NCBI RefSeq assembly: GCF_047501175.1
Contig: NZ_JBEQWH010000001.1
Location: 62,001-126,000 of the forward strand
DNA: 64,000 nt
Direction of reading: 5' to 3'
Source of the DNA: Methanoprimaticola sp047501175
GTDB taxonomy: Archaea > Thermoplasmatota > Thermoplasmata > Methanomassiliicoccales > Methanomethylophilaceae
In this document: positions 50,294 to 62,700 of the stretch, piece after piece
Layout of the letters: every line of letters begins with the position of its first letter
Numbering within the stretch: position 1 is the stretch's first letter
Notes under the pieces: model-generated
Told to the model about the DNA's origin: nothing
What the model saw: the letters and a program-made list of their open reading frames with translations, nothing else
Database searches by the model: none
Made by a program: the position numbers and the translations under genes

Positions 50294-53242
50294 TCACTGG
50301 ACCGGCGAGATGCCGATCGTGATGTCCTTCCCGGTGACGTCCCAGGCCTTGACCTGAGCGCCCTTCGGGTCGTCCGTGAAGAGCAGGGTCTTGGCCCTGA
50401 CCTCGGTCGAGATGTGGTCCTTCCAGGTCCCGAACAGCTCCAGGAGCCTGGGCTCGGCGGAGACCTGGCAGTCGATGTACTGCTCCACGTTCAGCTTCAG
50501 CTCCTTGCGCATCTGCTGGATCCTCCTGATGAGCTCCCTGGCGTAGCCCTCGGCCTCGATCTCTGGGGTGACGCTGAAGTCTATGAACAGCGTCCCCTCG
50601 GAGAACTCCACGCCCTCGATCGAGTCGGTGGCGGGGATCTCGTCCTTCCCGAGGTAGACGACCTTCTTGACGTTCGCCTGGTCCTCCAGCACGCCGTCGA
50701 ACCTCTTGACCGCCTTGTTCACGTCCGCATCGTTCCCGCGGACGAACACCTGCAGGAGGGGCCATCTGAGCTTGGAGCCCATCTTCGCCCTCTCGGCGGC
50801 GATGACGTCCACGATGTTCTGGACGAGGGAGGTGCTGTGCTCGATGTCCTCGTTCATGAGGCCCTCGTCGTACCCGGGCCAGTCCTCCATGTGCACGGAC
50901 AGGAGCTTCCCGCCCATGTGCTGGTAGACCTCCTCGGCGATGTACGGGGCTATCGGCGCGAGGACCAGCGCGGTGTTCATGATCGCGTAGTGCAGGGTGA
51001 AGTAGGACGCGTTCTTGTCCGACTCCATGTCGCTGCTCTCGGACCAGGACCTGTCCCTGACCAGGCACACGTACCACCTGGAGAGGTCCTCCATGATGTA
51101 GTCCTCCAGCATCCTGGCGAGCTTGTGCAGCTCCCTGGTCTCGAGGAACTCGGTGGCCGACCTCTTCATCTTCTCGGTCCTGGAGATCATCCACCTGTCC
51201 TCGTCGCGGAGGTACTGGGAGATGTCGTCCATCGTGAACCTCTCGGGGTCGTAGCCGTCGATGATCATGTAGGTGGACGCGAAGTTGACGACGTTCCAGT
51301 AGGTGTTGAGGACCTTCCTGGCGTTCTTGGGACCGTCCTTCTGGAAGGCGGTGTCCTCCCAAGGCGCGTTGCTCTTGATCAGGTAGTACCTGAGCGAGTC
51401 CGCTCCTACCTGGTCGATCAGCTCCAGGGGCTCGATGACGTTGCCGAGCGACTTGGACATCTTCTGTCCCTTGGGGTCCAGCACCCATCCGTGCATCATG
51501 ACCTCGTCGTAGGGCGCGCGGTCGAAGGAGATCACGCCGGCCCCGAGCTGGGAGTAGAACCATCCGCGGGTCTGGTCGTGTGCCTCGACTATGAAGTCTG
51601 CGGGCCACCACTTCTCGAACTCCTCCTTCCTGTGGGGGTATCCCAGGGACGCCCATGCGGCGACACCGGAGTCGAACCACACGTCCAGGACGTCCGGGAC
51701 CCTGTGCATGACCTTGCCGCAGTCGGGGCACTTGAACGTGACGCCGTCGATCCACGGCCTGTGGGTGTCCATGCCGTCGGTGTAACCGGAGCCATCCTTG
51801 AGCTCCTCGTACTGTCCGACGACCCTCTTGGCTCCGCACTCGCACTCCCAGACGGGCATGGGGATGCCCCAGTACCTCTGACGGGAGATGCACCACTCGC
51901 GGGCGCCGTCGACCCAGTTCTTCTCCCTGGACTCCCCGGCCCAGTCGGGGACCCACTTGGCGCGCTCGATCTCGGACATCATCTGGTCCTTGACCTTCGG
52001 CACGTCCACGAACCACTGCCTGGTGTTCCTGTAGATGATCGGGGACTTGCACCTCCAGCAGTGCCCGTACCTGTGCTTGATCTTGCTCCTGTTGTAGAGC
52101 CTGCCGCTCTCGTCCAGGTACTTTATGACGTCGTCGGCGACGGTCTTGACCTTCTTGCCCGCGAGCATGGGGAACTCGTCGGTGTACCTTCCGTTCTCCG
52201 CCACGGGGCAGAACGGCTCGATGCCGTACCTCTTGCCGGTGTCGTAGTCGTCGGGACCGTGGCCGGGGGCGGTGTGGACGAGCCCGGTGTTGTCCTGCTC
52301 CACGTAGTCGGCGGTGACGACCCTGTATGTCCACTCGCTCCTGGGGGCCGCGTCGAGGTCGAAGACGGGGACGTACTCGAGGCCCTCGAGCTGCTTCCCC
52401 TTCATCCTCTCGATGACCTCGTACCTCTCGTACCCGCCCTTCTGCATGATGTACTCGGCCTGTCCCTCGAGGATGATGACCTCCTCGTCGCCGCCGGCGC
52501 CGGACATCCTCACCCTGGCGTAGTCGAAGTCGGGGTGGACGGCGACGGCCATGTTGGCCGCGAGGGTCCACGGCGTGGTGGTCCAGATCAGGAGGGACGC
52601 GGAGCCGTCCCTCAGGGGGAACCTGACCATGATGGAGGGGTCGGTCTCGTCCCAGTACTCTATCTCCGCCTCGGCGAGGGCGGTCTCGCACCTGGGGCAC
52701 CAGGTGACGACCCTGCTGGCGTCCTTCAGGAGGCCCTTCTCGTACGCACGCTGGAGGGTCCACCACGCGGACTCTATGTAATCCAGCTTGATTGTCTGGT
52801 AGGGGTTGTCCCAGTCCATCCAGACGCCCAGCTGCTTGAACTGCTCGGTCATGCTCGCATGGAGTCCCAGCGCGAACTCCTTGCATGTGGTGACGAACCT
52901 GTCGATGCCCTGCTCCTCGATGTCCTTCTTGGAATGGACGCCGATGTTCTTCTCGACCTTGACCTCGATGGGGAGGCCGTGCATGTCGAACCCGGGCTGG
53001 TCGTGGACGTTGTACCCGTTCATCCTCCAGTAGCGGATGAATATGTCCTTGACGGTCTTGTTCATCGCGGTTCCCAGGTGGATCGCCCCGGTGGTGTAGG
53101 GGGGTCCGTCGACGAAGTAGAACTTCCTGCCGTCGGCGCGGAGCTCCTTGGTCTTCAGGTAGGCGTCCTTCTCGTCCCAGTATCTCTGGACGTCGTTCTC
53201 TATGGACTTGGCATCATAATTGGCGCGGATCTGCTTTATCAT
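50294..53242 (-). CDS. ileS: Isoleucyl-tRNA synthetase
   Basis: 982 residues, slightly short of the usual archaeal size. Class I signature: HLGT in AIHLGTAMNKT (about residue 56) for HIGH and KMSKSLGN at about residue 596. The CP1 editing domain lies between. The C-terminal region has the zinc-free anticodon-binding part. It charges tRNA-Ile. Upstream TATA-like ctttattac near 53308-53316 gives a short leader. Confidence 0.97.
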   Translation of the reverse strand: MIKQIRANYDAKSIENDVQRYWDEKDAYLKTKELRADGRKFYFVDGPPYTTGAIHLGTAMNKTVKDIFIRYWRMNGYNVHDQPGFDMHGLPIEVKVEKNIGVHSKKDIEEQGIDRFVTTCKEFALGLHASMTEQFKQLGVWMDWDNPYQTIKLDYIESAWWTLQRAYEKGLLKDASRVVTWCPRCETALAEAEIEYWDETDPSIMVRFPLRDGSASLLIWTTTPWTLAANMAVAVHPDFDYARVRMSGAGGDEEVIILEGQAEYIMQKGGYERYEVIERMKGKQLEGLEYVPVFDLDAAPRSEWTYRVVTADYVEQDNTGLVHTAPGHGPDDYDTGKRYGIEPFCPVAENGRYTDEFPMLAGKKVKTVADDVIKYLDESGRLYNRSKIKHRYGHCWRCKSPIIYRNTRQWFVDVPKVKDQMMSEIERAKWVPDWAGESREKNWVDGAREWCISRQRYWGIPMPVWECECGAKRVVGQYEELKDGSGYTDGMDTHRPWIDGVTFKCPDCGKVMHRVPDVLDVWFDSGVAAWASLGYPHRKEEFEKWWPADFIVEAHDQTRGWFYSQLGAGVISFDRAPYDEVMMHGWVLDPKGQKMSKSLGNVIEPLELIDQVGADSLRYYLIKSNAPWEDTAFQKDGPKNARKVLNTYWNVVNFASTYMIIDGYDPERFTMDDISQYLRDEDRWMISRTEKMKRSATEFLETRELHKLARMLEDYIMEDLSRWYVCLVRDRSWSESSDMESDKNASYFTLHYAIMNTALVLAPIAPYIAEEVYQHMGGKLLSVHMEDWPGYDEGLMNEDIEHSTSLVQNIVDVIAAERAKMGSKLRWPLLQVFVRGNDADVNKAVKRFDGVLEDQANVKKVVYLGKDEIPATDSIEGVEFSEGTLFIDFSVTPEIEAEGYARELIRRIQQMRKELKLNVEQYIDCQVSAEPRLLELFGTWKDHISTEVRAKTLLFTDDPKGAQVKAWDVTGKDITIGISPVQ

Positions 53243-53767
53243 CGCATTCCCTCTGGTCCCGGGGTTCTATCTTCCCTCGGGGTTGGTAGGCGGGGCATCC
53301 GGCGTGCCGTAATAAAGGTTGGGGGCGCCCTGGAGGATATGGGGGTCTTGTGTTCCTGTCCCTCCATCGATTCGGGATCGTGTCGTTCCTATGTTTACTG
53401 TGATCGCGTGTCGATGTTCGGGTACGATCGTTCACTGCAATTTAGCAGGTTTTCTGTAGCGAGATCACTACAATTTCACATATTGCATAGTAGCTATGAA
53501 AATACATTATAGCAATGGCATTGCATGTGGTCGCCATAAGGTCCCGAATGACTTCGACCGGGTCTGATAGTATGCGCATTCCCGGACCGGATCGTCGGGC
53601 GGGAGGGTGTTCATATGTGTCTGGATCCAGGTCCATTGGCATGTCATCCCGCATGTCCTGGCACATACATCCAGTCCATGTGTGGTTAACAGCGGTTTCC
53701 CCCCCCCCTTTTCACGTTTTCGTTATATAGAATCGGCGAAGATGGTCGAAGGTTAGGGGAGATAACC
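53243..53767. other. AT-rich intergenic region upstream of the adhesin gene
   Basis: About 525 bp between divergent genes. I see no supported coding region; the short frames on either strand have no recognisable features. It holds the ileS promoter near 53310, an AT-rich segment (53420-53530) with recurring ctgcaattt/ctacaattt words, and the promoter, C tract and ribosome site of the adhesin at 53699-53767. Confidence 0.4.
53699..53730 (+). promoter_or_regulatory. Promoter of the adhesin with adjacent C10 homopolymer
   Basis: A run of ten cytosines (53699-53708) ends 14 bp before TATA-like ttatatag (53723-53730). The GTG start at 53768 has a ribosome site aggggag (53755-53761). Homopolymers at this position slip during replication and can switch promoter strength, known in bacterial phase variation. 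Confidence 0.55.
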
Positions 53768-56700
53768 GTGGTTAGGACCATTGGTGATAGACGTTTGATG
53801 ACATCAGTAGCGATAGTGATGCTTCTCCTGGTGTCGGGAATAATGCTCGGGGTATCGGACTCCGAGGCGGATGCTAGTGCGGTTGATGTTGACTACGGTG
53901 GAACTGGGAGTAATGTTGATACCCCCAAAAAATTGCAAGATGAGATTAATAAAGAAGGTGTAACCAAACTACACATCATATTGAATAAAGGATTAACCTT
54001 GAGCGATGTGGCGAATGAATATGACGGAAAGTGTAGATACATCACGATACCGGTTGGAAAGACGATATTCATAAATCTCAACAATCAGTCAGTAACGTCA
54101 ACAACTACGGTTCTTAAGGATGAGAAAGGGGATGTTATAGACGGGACCACAGATACATTTGTTGTCAATGGTAGTCTGATTCTTTACAACGGTACTGTAA
54201 AGTCCTCATCAGGTGCTACTGCAGCTTGTGTTGCAGTGTCAGCATCAGGGTCGTTTACTGCATACAATGTGATATTCGGCGATAGTACAGGTACTGGTTC
54301 TACATTCAGATCACGTGCAGTCAATAACAATTCAGGTGACAATTCAAGTAGCACGACTAAATTATATGGATGTACGATAGGAACCGATGTGCTCATGTTG
54401 GGTGGTGGGGGTTCTGTACTTATCGATGGTGGAACCACCGTTGGAGATGGGTGTAACACTCTGACAGACACTTCGACAGACGATGGTACTGATGGACTTG
54501 AGGTCAGGAGCAGCACATGGAATGTAATAGATCCGAAAAACTATGTGAATAAGTTGTACAAACAACCATGTGATGCTAAGCCTTATTCTGTGATGCCTGT
54601 AACTGCTGTTGCGATGGTCGATATGTCCATCGCGGATACTAAGAAGTATGTCGAATTCGCAACGGTGCAATATGCCATCGATGCCGCCTGGTACGAGGAT
54701 ACCGTCATTCTCACGAAAAATTATGATGGTTCTGAAGCAAGCATGATTAAAGAGTGTATTGTCGTACCGGCTGAGAAGAATTTGAAAATTCGTTCGGATT
54801 TGGCCCAAGATTATGATAGCCCTACAACAAATCCGGCTGGAGGGAGGAGTCAGTTTGTAGGCGATATTAGGGTCATAGGGGCTCTCACTCTTGAGCAGGT
54901 AATCATAGGTGGAAAAGATAACGATCCTGTCGAGATGAACATCATCGTCAAGGGCGGTACATTGACCATCGGGTCGAATACCGAGATTGTCAATATCAAT
55001 AATACATCCAACACCTCAACTATCACCTCCAAGTACTTCGTGATCGGGTTTGAGGATGCCGCGACCCCATACAAGGGGACCATCGTGATGAAGGGTGGTT
55101 CCATAATCGAGAATCTGAAGTCTGCCTACGGCCCGATAAGACTTGTCAATGGGTCTACCTTCAGTATGGAAGGCGGAACGATCACGGGATGCAACTCCAC
55201 AGCGAACGAGGGGACTGTGTTCTATGTCAGTGCATTCGATACCGATACACATGGTAGTACGACGCTGAAGATCACAGGCGGGACCATCGAGGGCAACGGT
55301 AAGGACTCCCCGCGCGCGAAGGGTACAATATTCCTGCACCAGAACGGAGGGTCCACCTTCGAGATGTCCGGTGGTTCCATCAAGAACAACTCCGCCGTGT
55401 ACGGAGGGGGCGTGTACGACAACTCCACCCCGAATTCCAAAAACGATGCGAACAAGGTGAAGATCTCAGGCACCGCCGTGATCGACGGCAACAGGGGGAC
55501 GTCGATGAACGGCGGCATGTCCAACGTGTTCCTCCAGAACGGACAGACCATCGACTTCAGTGGAGGTTTGGGAAAGGGCGCCAGCATAGGCATCTATGTC
55601 AACGGCCTGGCCTCCATGACCGAGGTAGAGGTCGGTACTGCTGGAAGCGGCTCGGATGTTTACAACTATGTCCATTCCGACATATCCAGCGTTCACGGCA
55701 TAGCCTATGATAACGGTTCGGAGTATGTCACCATGGGAGGTACCGTCAAGCATCCTGCAGGTCACACAGTGTCGAATGGAACGGTCTGGTTGACCAAGGT
55801 CGCTGCCGGGATGGATTCCGGCGGCGTCGCCGTGATATACGACAAGAGCGGGAACGTGGTCAGCACCCATCGGACGCTCGATGATGCGATAGGGAAGTTC
55901 AACTCTAGTGCTCATGAGGGGATAAGGCTCCTCTCCGACATCCGTCTGAAGGCTCCCGTGACGATCTACAAGTCCCTCACATTGGACGGCAACGGTCACG
56001 CCCTTATCAGGAACTGTTCCAACTCCGATCTGGTGATAGTTTCTGGAAAAGATGTCAGTGTCACATTCACCGATCTGACCATCGACGGCAACGGCAAGAC
56101 TCAGAGCAGTTCCGTCCTGGTCACCAAGGGTGCGACCCTGACATTGGACGAAGGAACGATCATCACCAACGGGGGCACCGGGGTCTGGGTCGGGAAGGAC
56201 AAGACCGATGCCGGGACGCTGATCATGAACGATGGCGCCGTGATCTCGGACAACAATGACTACGAACGTCCGGGCACCGCCCTGGCCGCCGGGGGAGTCG
56301 CAGTCATCGGGAACAGCAAGTTCACCATGAACGGCGGGATCATCGAGGACAACACCTCCGTGTGCGGAGGTGCCATAGCGACCGCATACAACGACGATGG
56401 ATACGGGGTGTTCATCAACGACGGAGTGATCAGGGACAACAAGATCCCCATAGGGTCCGGTGTTGGTGGCATCATAGTCCACGCCCATGGAAGGGCGACG
56501 ATAGTCGGTGGTACCATCACGGGCAATGACGGCGGTGTCGCCACCTGGTACGCACACAGTACGTTGACCATCGGCGGGAGTTATGCTAAGGTTCCGCTGA
56601 AAATCGAAGGGAACGAGGCCCTTCGCGACAAGATCAAGAGCGACCTCTATGTCAAAAAGGGTCTGACGTTCACGGTCGGAGGCGCCCTGGCAGAGGGCAG

Positions 56701-59700
56701 CCGTGTGGTCATAACGACCGCGGTCCAGCCCACGGGGGCATCGGACGTGAAGGTCGCGACTGGTGCTACGGAAAAGGGGCACATCAAGCATCTCTTCTCC
56801 GACAATGGCGAGGCGTACGGTGTCGTATATGATGTCGATAGCGAGAGTCGTGACAGGAATGACGCCAATAAGACGGTAGCCCATACACCCGAGAATGATA
56901 CAGTCTGGATGGCTGTCGGTGCCAAGAATACAGACGACATCGTGACGTACGTCGCCAAGATCGGATCCGACCGTTACAAAACGCTGAAAGATGCGATCAA
57001 TGCAGTGACTGGAAGCAGTTCGACGATCGAGATCCTGATGGACATAACCACCTCTGAGTCCTATGATATAAGCAAAAAGGTCACTATCGTCGGAAAAGGC
57101 TACACGATCTCTCATGCTGGGAACAACAGTCTATTCAAGGTGGCCTCGGGCGGAGACCTCACACTCACAGGCGTGAATCTCGACGGCACCGGAACGGAGC
57201 GTGTCTGCAACGGGGGTGCGGTCAATGTCGCAAGTGGTGGAAAGCTCACCATCAGCAATGATACTGAGATCGGTAAGGATGCCGAGATCAGCAACTTCGT
57301 GACGACCAGCAATGGATCCCTAGATGATACCGGCAAGGGAGGAGCGATATACGTCGCAAGCGGCGGAATCTTCTTTATGAACGGAGGTTCCATATCCGGC
57401 AACTTCGCCGTGTACGGGGGAGCGATCTTCGTAGAGTCTGGTACGAATGCGACCCTTGGCGGAGGGACGATCTCCGGTAACATGGTGACGAAGACCGGGA
57501 GCGGAGTCGTCGTGAACGATGGAACTCTTTCGATGGACGCTTCGAAGATTGGAGGGTACGAGGACTCGTTCGGATTGATATCGGGAAGTTCGAAGATCGC
57601 TCTGACAGGCACTCCCGATTCCGCCCTGAAGCTCGATATGAGCTCTGCCAATCATACATTCTCGACCGAGGTCGTCACCGGTGTCGATTCGACGTATGTG
57701 ACCGACGGGGGCCCCGATAAGGCGTATTTCGTCACATCCGCCGGTGGTGAATCCGTTGTGTACCAGGGCCGTATCGATGTGGTCCAGACGGTTCTTGACA
57801 AGGCGACGGTCAGTGGGTCACTAGCCACGGGTCTGAAGGTCCAAATAACGGTCGGGAGTGGGAAGGAGACATATTCGTTTGGTTCAGAAAACAAGGTTGA
57901 AATTTCTGTTTACGAGACGGTTGGCAACAACAGGGTATTCGTCGGCAATGAGGCGCACATACAGGTGATTGCGACAGAGAATGGCGTCGACGAAGTCATC
58001 CATGAGTTCACATACTACATACTGTGCTCGGACGACAGGGGATACATCCATGGCGGTCCGGGCACGTCGTACATCGACAAGGACGGCAACGTGAGGCCGT
58101 TGAACGATGGGATACCAGCGTCCGATTTCAAGGTTGATGAGAGCGGCAACGCCACATTCATCATAGATGGTAAGCAGCAACAGATGAACATCTCCGAACC
58201 TCTGAACCATATCAAGGAATCACTGCTCGAGGACTACAAGATCGAGGCGATCAAGAAGATCGGGGGTCTTGCCGGAGGCAATCTGACCATTCAAGCAGCT
58301 ATAGACAAGATAATCAATGAAATCAACAACGTTCCTCTCAACGGCGATCTGGAGGGGGCCAAGGACGCTATCGACGGTCTGGTCGACAAGGCGTTCCTGG
58401 AGACCATCCTCATCACGGTCACCGGGACAAACGGCATAGTCAATGGTTCTAGCATATCCAACGAATATGCCACTGTAACGAAGACCGACGATGGGTTCAA
58501 GGTGGAGCTGAAGAAGGACATAACTGGCACTCCCATCCTCATTCCCGATACCTGGGGAGACGTCGAGATCGACCTCAATGGCAACGACATCATTGGAAAG
58601 GATAGCGGTCCCGCTATCATAATGACCGGTTCCGGTGAATCCGGGACGAACCTTACCATAACTGGCCCCGGCGATGTCACCGGGGGCAACGGTGCGCCTG
58701 CGATAGATGCGAATGGAAACGGAACTTACGGTGCACCCACCAACGGGTCCATAACCATCGGGAAGGACGTCAACGTCTCCGGAGGCAACGGAACCAATGG
58801 AGGCGCTGGTATCGAGACCGACATCCCTGTGACCGTCACCGACGGCGGAAAGGTCACCGGAGGTAGTGGAGGTGACGGAACCAGTGGAGGGAACGGCGGA
58901 GCCGGTATCGACTCCACCAGCAATGTCACCGTCAGCAACGGCGGACAGGTCGTCGGTGGTGACGGTGGCAAGGGTACGACCGGGACCGGAGGATCCGGAG
59001 GTGCCGCCATCACTCCCAACGGGGATGGGGACGAGTACATCAACATCGAGAACGGGACGGTCGCCGGAGGCTCCGGAGGGGACTCCGATTCTGGCAAGGG
59101 CGGTGACGGCGGGGCCGCGATCGATCCTAAAGACGATGCAAAGGGTCCGGGCAACATAGTGGTCTCCGACGGTTCCGTCGTGACCGGAGGCTCCGGAGGA
59201 GATTCCGGAGGCTCTGGCAGCGGAGGAAACGGAGGCGGGGCGATAGATGTCGGCACTAGTAATGACACATCTGTCTCTGTATCCGATTCAACCGTCGCCG
59301 GAGGCGACGGCGGGGACAGCACCACGGGCGCCGGAGGTAACGGCGGTTCCGGAGTGACCGCCGGAGGGGACATAGATATCACGGACGGTTCTGAGGTCTC
59401 CGGAGGAGACGGAGGATCCGGTAACAACACAAGTTCTGAAGGCAAAACACCGGGTAGTGGAGGTTCCGGTGTGATTGGAGACTCCGGAAACATCACTGTG
59501 GACGACTCCAAGGTCACCGGCGGTAACGGCGGTGACGGGAAGGGCGACGGTGTCGCCGGAGGAACCGGTGGGGCCGGGATATCCGGAGGAAACAACGTCA
59601 ACGTCGGCGGTGTCTCCGAAGTGACCGGAGGGTCCGGAGGAGACGGAAGCGACGGAAAGGGCAATACCAACGGAGGTGCCGGAGGAACCGGTGGGGCCGG

Positions 59701-62700
59701 GATATCCGGAAGTTCTGGAACCACCACTGTGGACAAGGAGAGCAACGTCACCGGAGGTACCGGCGGTAACGGTGGAGATTCCAGCACGGGAACCGGTGGG
59801 ACCGGAGGAACCGGTGGGACCGGAACCGGAACCAGCGGAACCGGAGCCACTGGATCCAATGGAACGAATCAGGCCGGTATCGACAAGATCATCGGAGAGA
59901 TCAAGGAAGAAATCAGAGGCAACGTGTCCGTTGAGTACAACCACGACACCGGACGCTTCGAGATCGACCTCAACGGCGATGTCAGCGGCCCCATCGAAAT
60001 CCCCGACACCTGGGGAGACGTTGAGATCGACCTCAACGGCAACGACATAATCGGCAACGGAGGGTCCGCGATAATCATGACCGGTTCCAAAGATGGTGCC
60101 GGTACGGACCTGGTCATCAAGGACTCCGCAGGAGGCGGACAGGTCATCGGAGGATCCGGTGCACCCGCCATTGATGCGGATGGAAACGGCAGTGATAGTG
60201 CACCTTCAAAGGGATCGATCACCGTCGAGGGCGGCGCGATCGTCATCGGAGGATCGGGATCCCCGGGCAGTGCCGGGATAGTCACGGACATCCCCGTGAC
60301 CGTCACCAACGATGGCAAGGTCATCGGAGGCGACGGCACCAATGGCGGAGCCGGAGGCGCGGCTATCGAGTCCGACAGCACCGTGAACGTCAGCAACGGC
60401 GGACAGGTCATCGGAGGAAACGGAGGCGATTCCGACGGCACGGGTGCCGGTGGAGCCGGAGGTCCTGCCATAAAGCCGAGTGACAAAGGTACATTGGGGC
60501 CCGTCTCGGTCGACAACGGAAAGGTCGTCGGCGGAGCCGGAGGTGACGGCGCATCCGGATCGCCGGGCACTTCTGGTGGAAACGGAGGGTCCGCAATCGT
60601 CCCTGGAACTGGGACCGATGTGACGATCAAGAACGACTCCGAGGTGATCGGTGGATCCGGAGGCAACGGTGGCGAGACTGAAGGCACTGGTACTGGAGGT
60701 GCCGGAGGAAACGGAGGCGCGGCTATATCGAGGCCTGAATCCGGAACTTCCGGCAGCATCGTGGTGGACGACTCGAAGGTCACCGGAGGAAACGGTGGCA
60801 CCGGAGGGTCCTCCACGGGCGGATCTGGCGGCACCGGAGGAAACGGCGGAGGCGCCATCGATGTGCCCGGGGCCAGCGTGGACATAGGGTCCAACTCCGA
60901 GGTCACCGGAGGAAACGGTGGCACCGGAGGATCGAGTCAGGGAACCGGAACCGGAGTCACCGGAGGTGCTGGAGGCCAGGGAGGTGCTGCAGTCGACAAT
61001 TCCGGCGGAACCACCAATGTCGAGACCGGGTCCACGGTCACCGGAGGAAACGGAGGCCAGGGAGGATCCGGATCCACGAATACACCCGGAGGAAACGGCG
61101 GAGACGGAGGGTCCGGAAGCACTGGAACCGTCACTGGCGATCAGAGTGGCGTCACGGGAGGTAACGGTGGAAACGGCGGGACCGGTTCCTCTGGAGGCAC
61201 CGGAGGTGATGGTACTGATGGAGGCTCTGGCGGTAGCAACGGTGCAACCATCGATACGACCAAGACCGATATCGAGGATGCTTTCGACGATAATGAGAAT
61301 GTCAAGGTCACATTCGATCCCGAGACCGGCGGTTATGTCGTGGAGATCAAGGGCGACATAGCGGGACCTATTACGATTCCCGACACGTGGGGCAAGGTGG
61401 AGATAGACCTCAACGGACACACCATCAAGAACGAGAACGGGTCGGCCATCATCATGACCGGCTCCGGCGGATCTGGAACGGACCTCACCATAACCGGCTC
61501 CGGCAATGTCACCGGAGGCAACGGTGCGCCTGCGATAGACGCGAACGGTACTAAGGATAAAGCTGGGCCCACGAACGGGTCGATAACCATCGGGGACGGA
61601 GTCACCGTCACTGGAGGCAACGGATCCGCCGGAAAACCAGGCGGAGCCGGTATCGAGACCTACATCCCTGTGACCGTCACCGATAACGGAAAGGTCGTCG
61701 GAGGCAATGGTGGCAACAACCCGAACGGACTCGGAGGCGCAGGCGGAGCCGGTATCGACTCCACCAGCGACGTCACCGTGAGCAATGGCGGTAAGGTCAC
61801 CGGCGGGAACGGCGGCAGCGGTTCCGCCGGGCACGCGGGCGGTAACGGCGGTGCGGCGATCAACCCCGGCGAGAACGGGATGGGCTCGGTCACCGTCGAC
61901 GACGGGGACCTTGTCGGAGGCAACGGCGGTAACGGCGGCAACAACACGGCCGGCGCCGGAGGCAACGGTGGAGCCGGAGGCCCTGCGATAGGCAACAACA
62001 ACGACAACGGCCCCGAGAACGTCACCGTGAGCGGTAACGAATCCGATGTGACCGGAGGGAAGGGAGGCAACGGAGGTTCCTCCGCTTCCGGTACCGGAGG
62101 CAACGGAGGCGTAGGCGGAGGGGCGATCGACTGCCCCGAGACAGATGTCACCGTCTCCGGAGGCGCGGACGTCATAGGAGGCAACGGAGGTTCCGCAGGT
62201 AACGGGACCATCGGAGGCAACGGAGGAGCCGGCGGAGCCGGTGTCAACGGCGACGACGTCAAGGTGAACGGTTCCAATGTCGTCGGAGGCAACGGAGGTT
62301 CCGCAGGTAACGGGACCACTGGTCCTGGTGGCGACGGCGGAGCCGGAGGCGATGCCGTCTCCGGGTCCGAGGACACCATCATCAACGGAGGATCCACCGT
62401 GACCGGAGGCAACGGAGGGGCCGGTGGTTTTTCCAAGGAAAATATCGGAGGCGACGGTGGAGACGGCGGAGCCGGACTCGACCCGGGGGCTGGTACTGGA
62501 ACGGTCATTGATTCAACCGTTACTGGCGGTAACGGAGGCAACGGAGGTTCATCCGGTTCTAAAAACAACAGTAGCAATGGAGGAGGCAACGGAGGCAACG
62601 GAGGTCCTGGTATCAAAGGTCCGGAAGCAGTAGACGGTGATGTCAGTGTCGAAGGGTCCGATGTCATCGGAGGCAACGGAGGCGACGGGGGCGATTCCTC

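Noticed and set aside
50414..53512. 1,032-residue open frame antisense to ileS
   Set aside because: Composition is a mirror of GC-rich ileS codons; the IleRS motifs are on the minus strand.
53442..53730. Short frames on both strands upstream of the adhesin
   Set aside because: No recognisable features and they overlap AT-rich promoter sequence.
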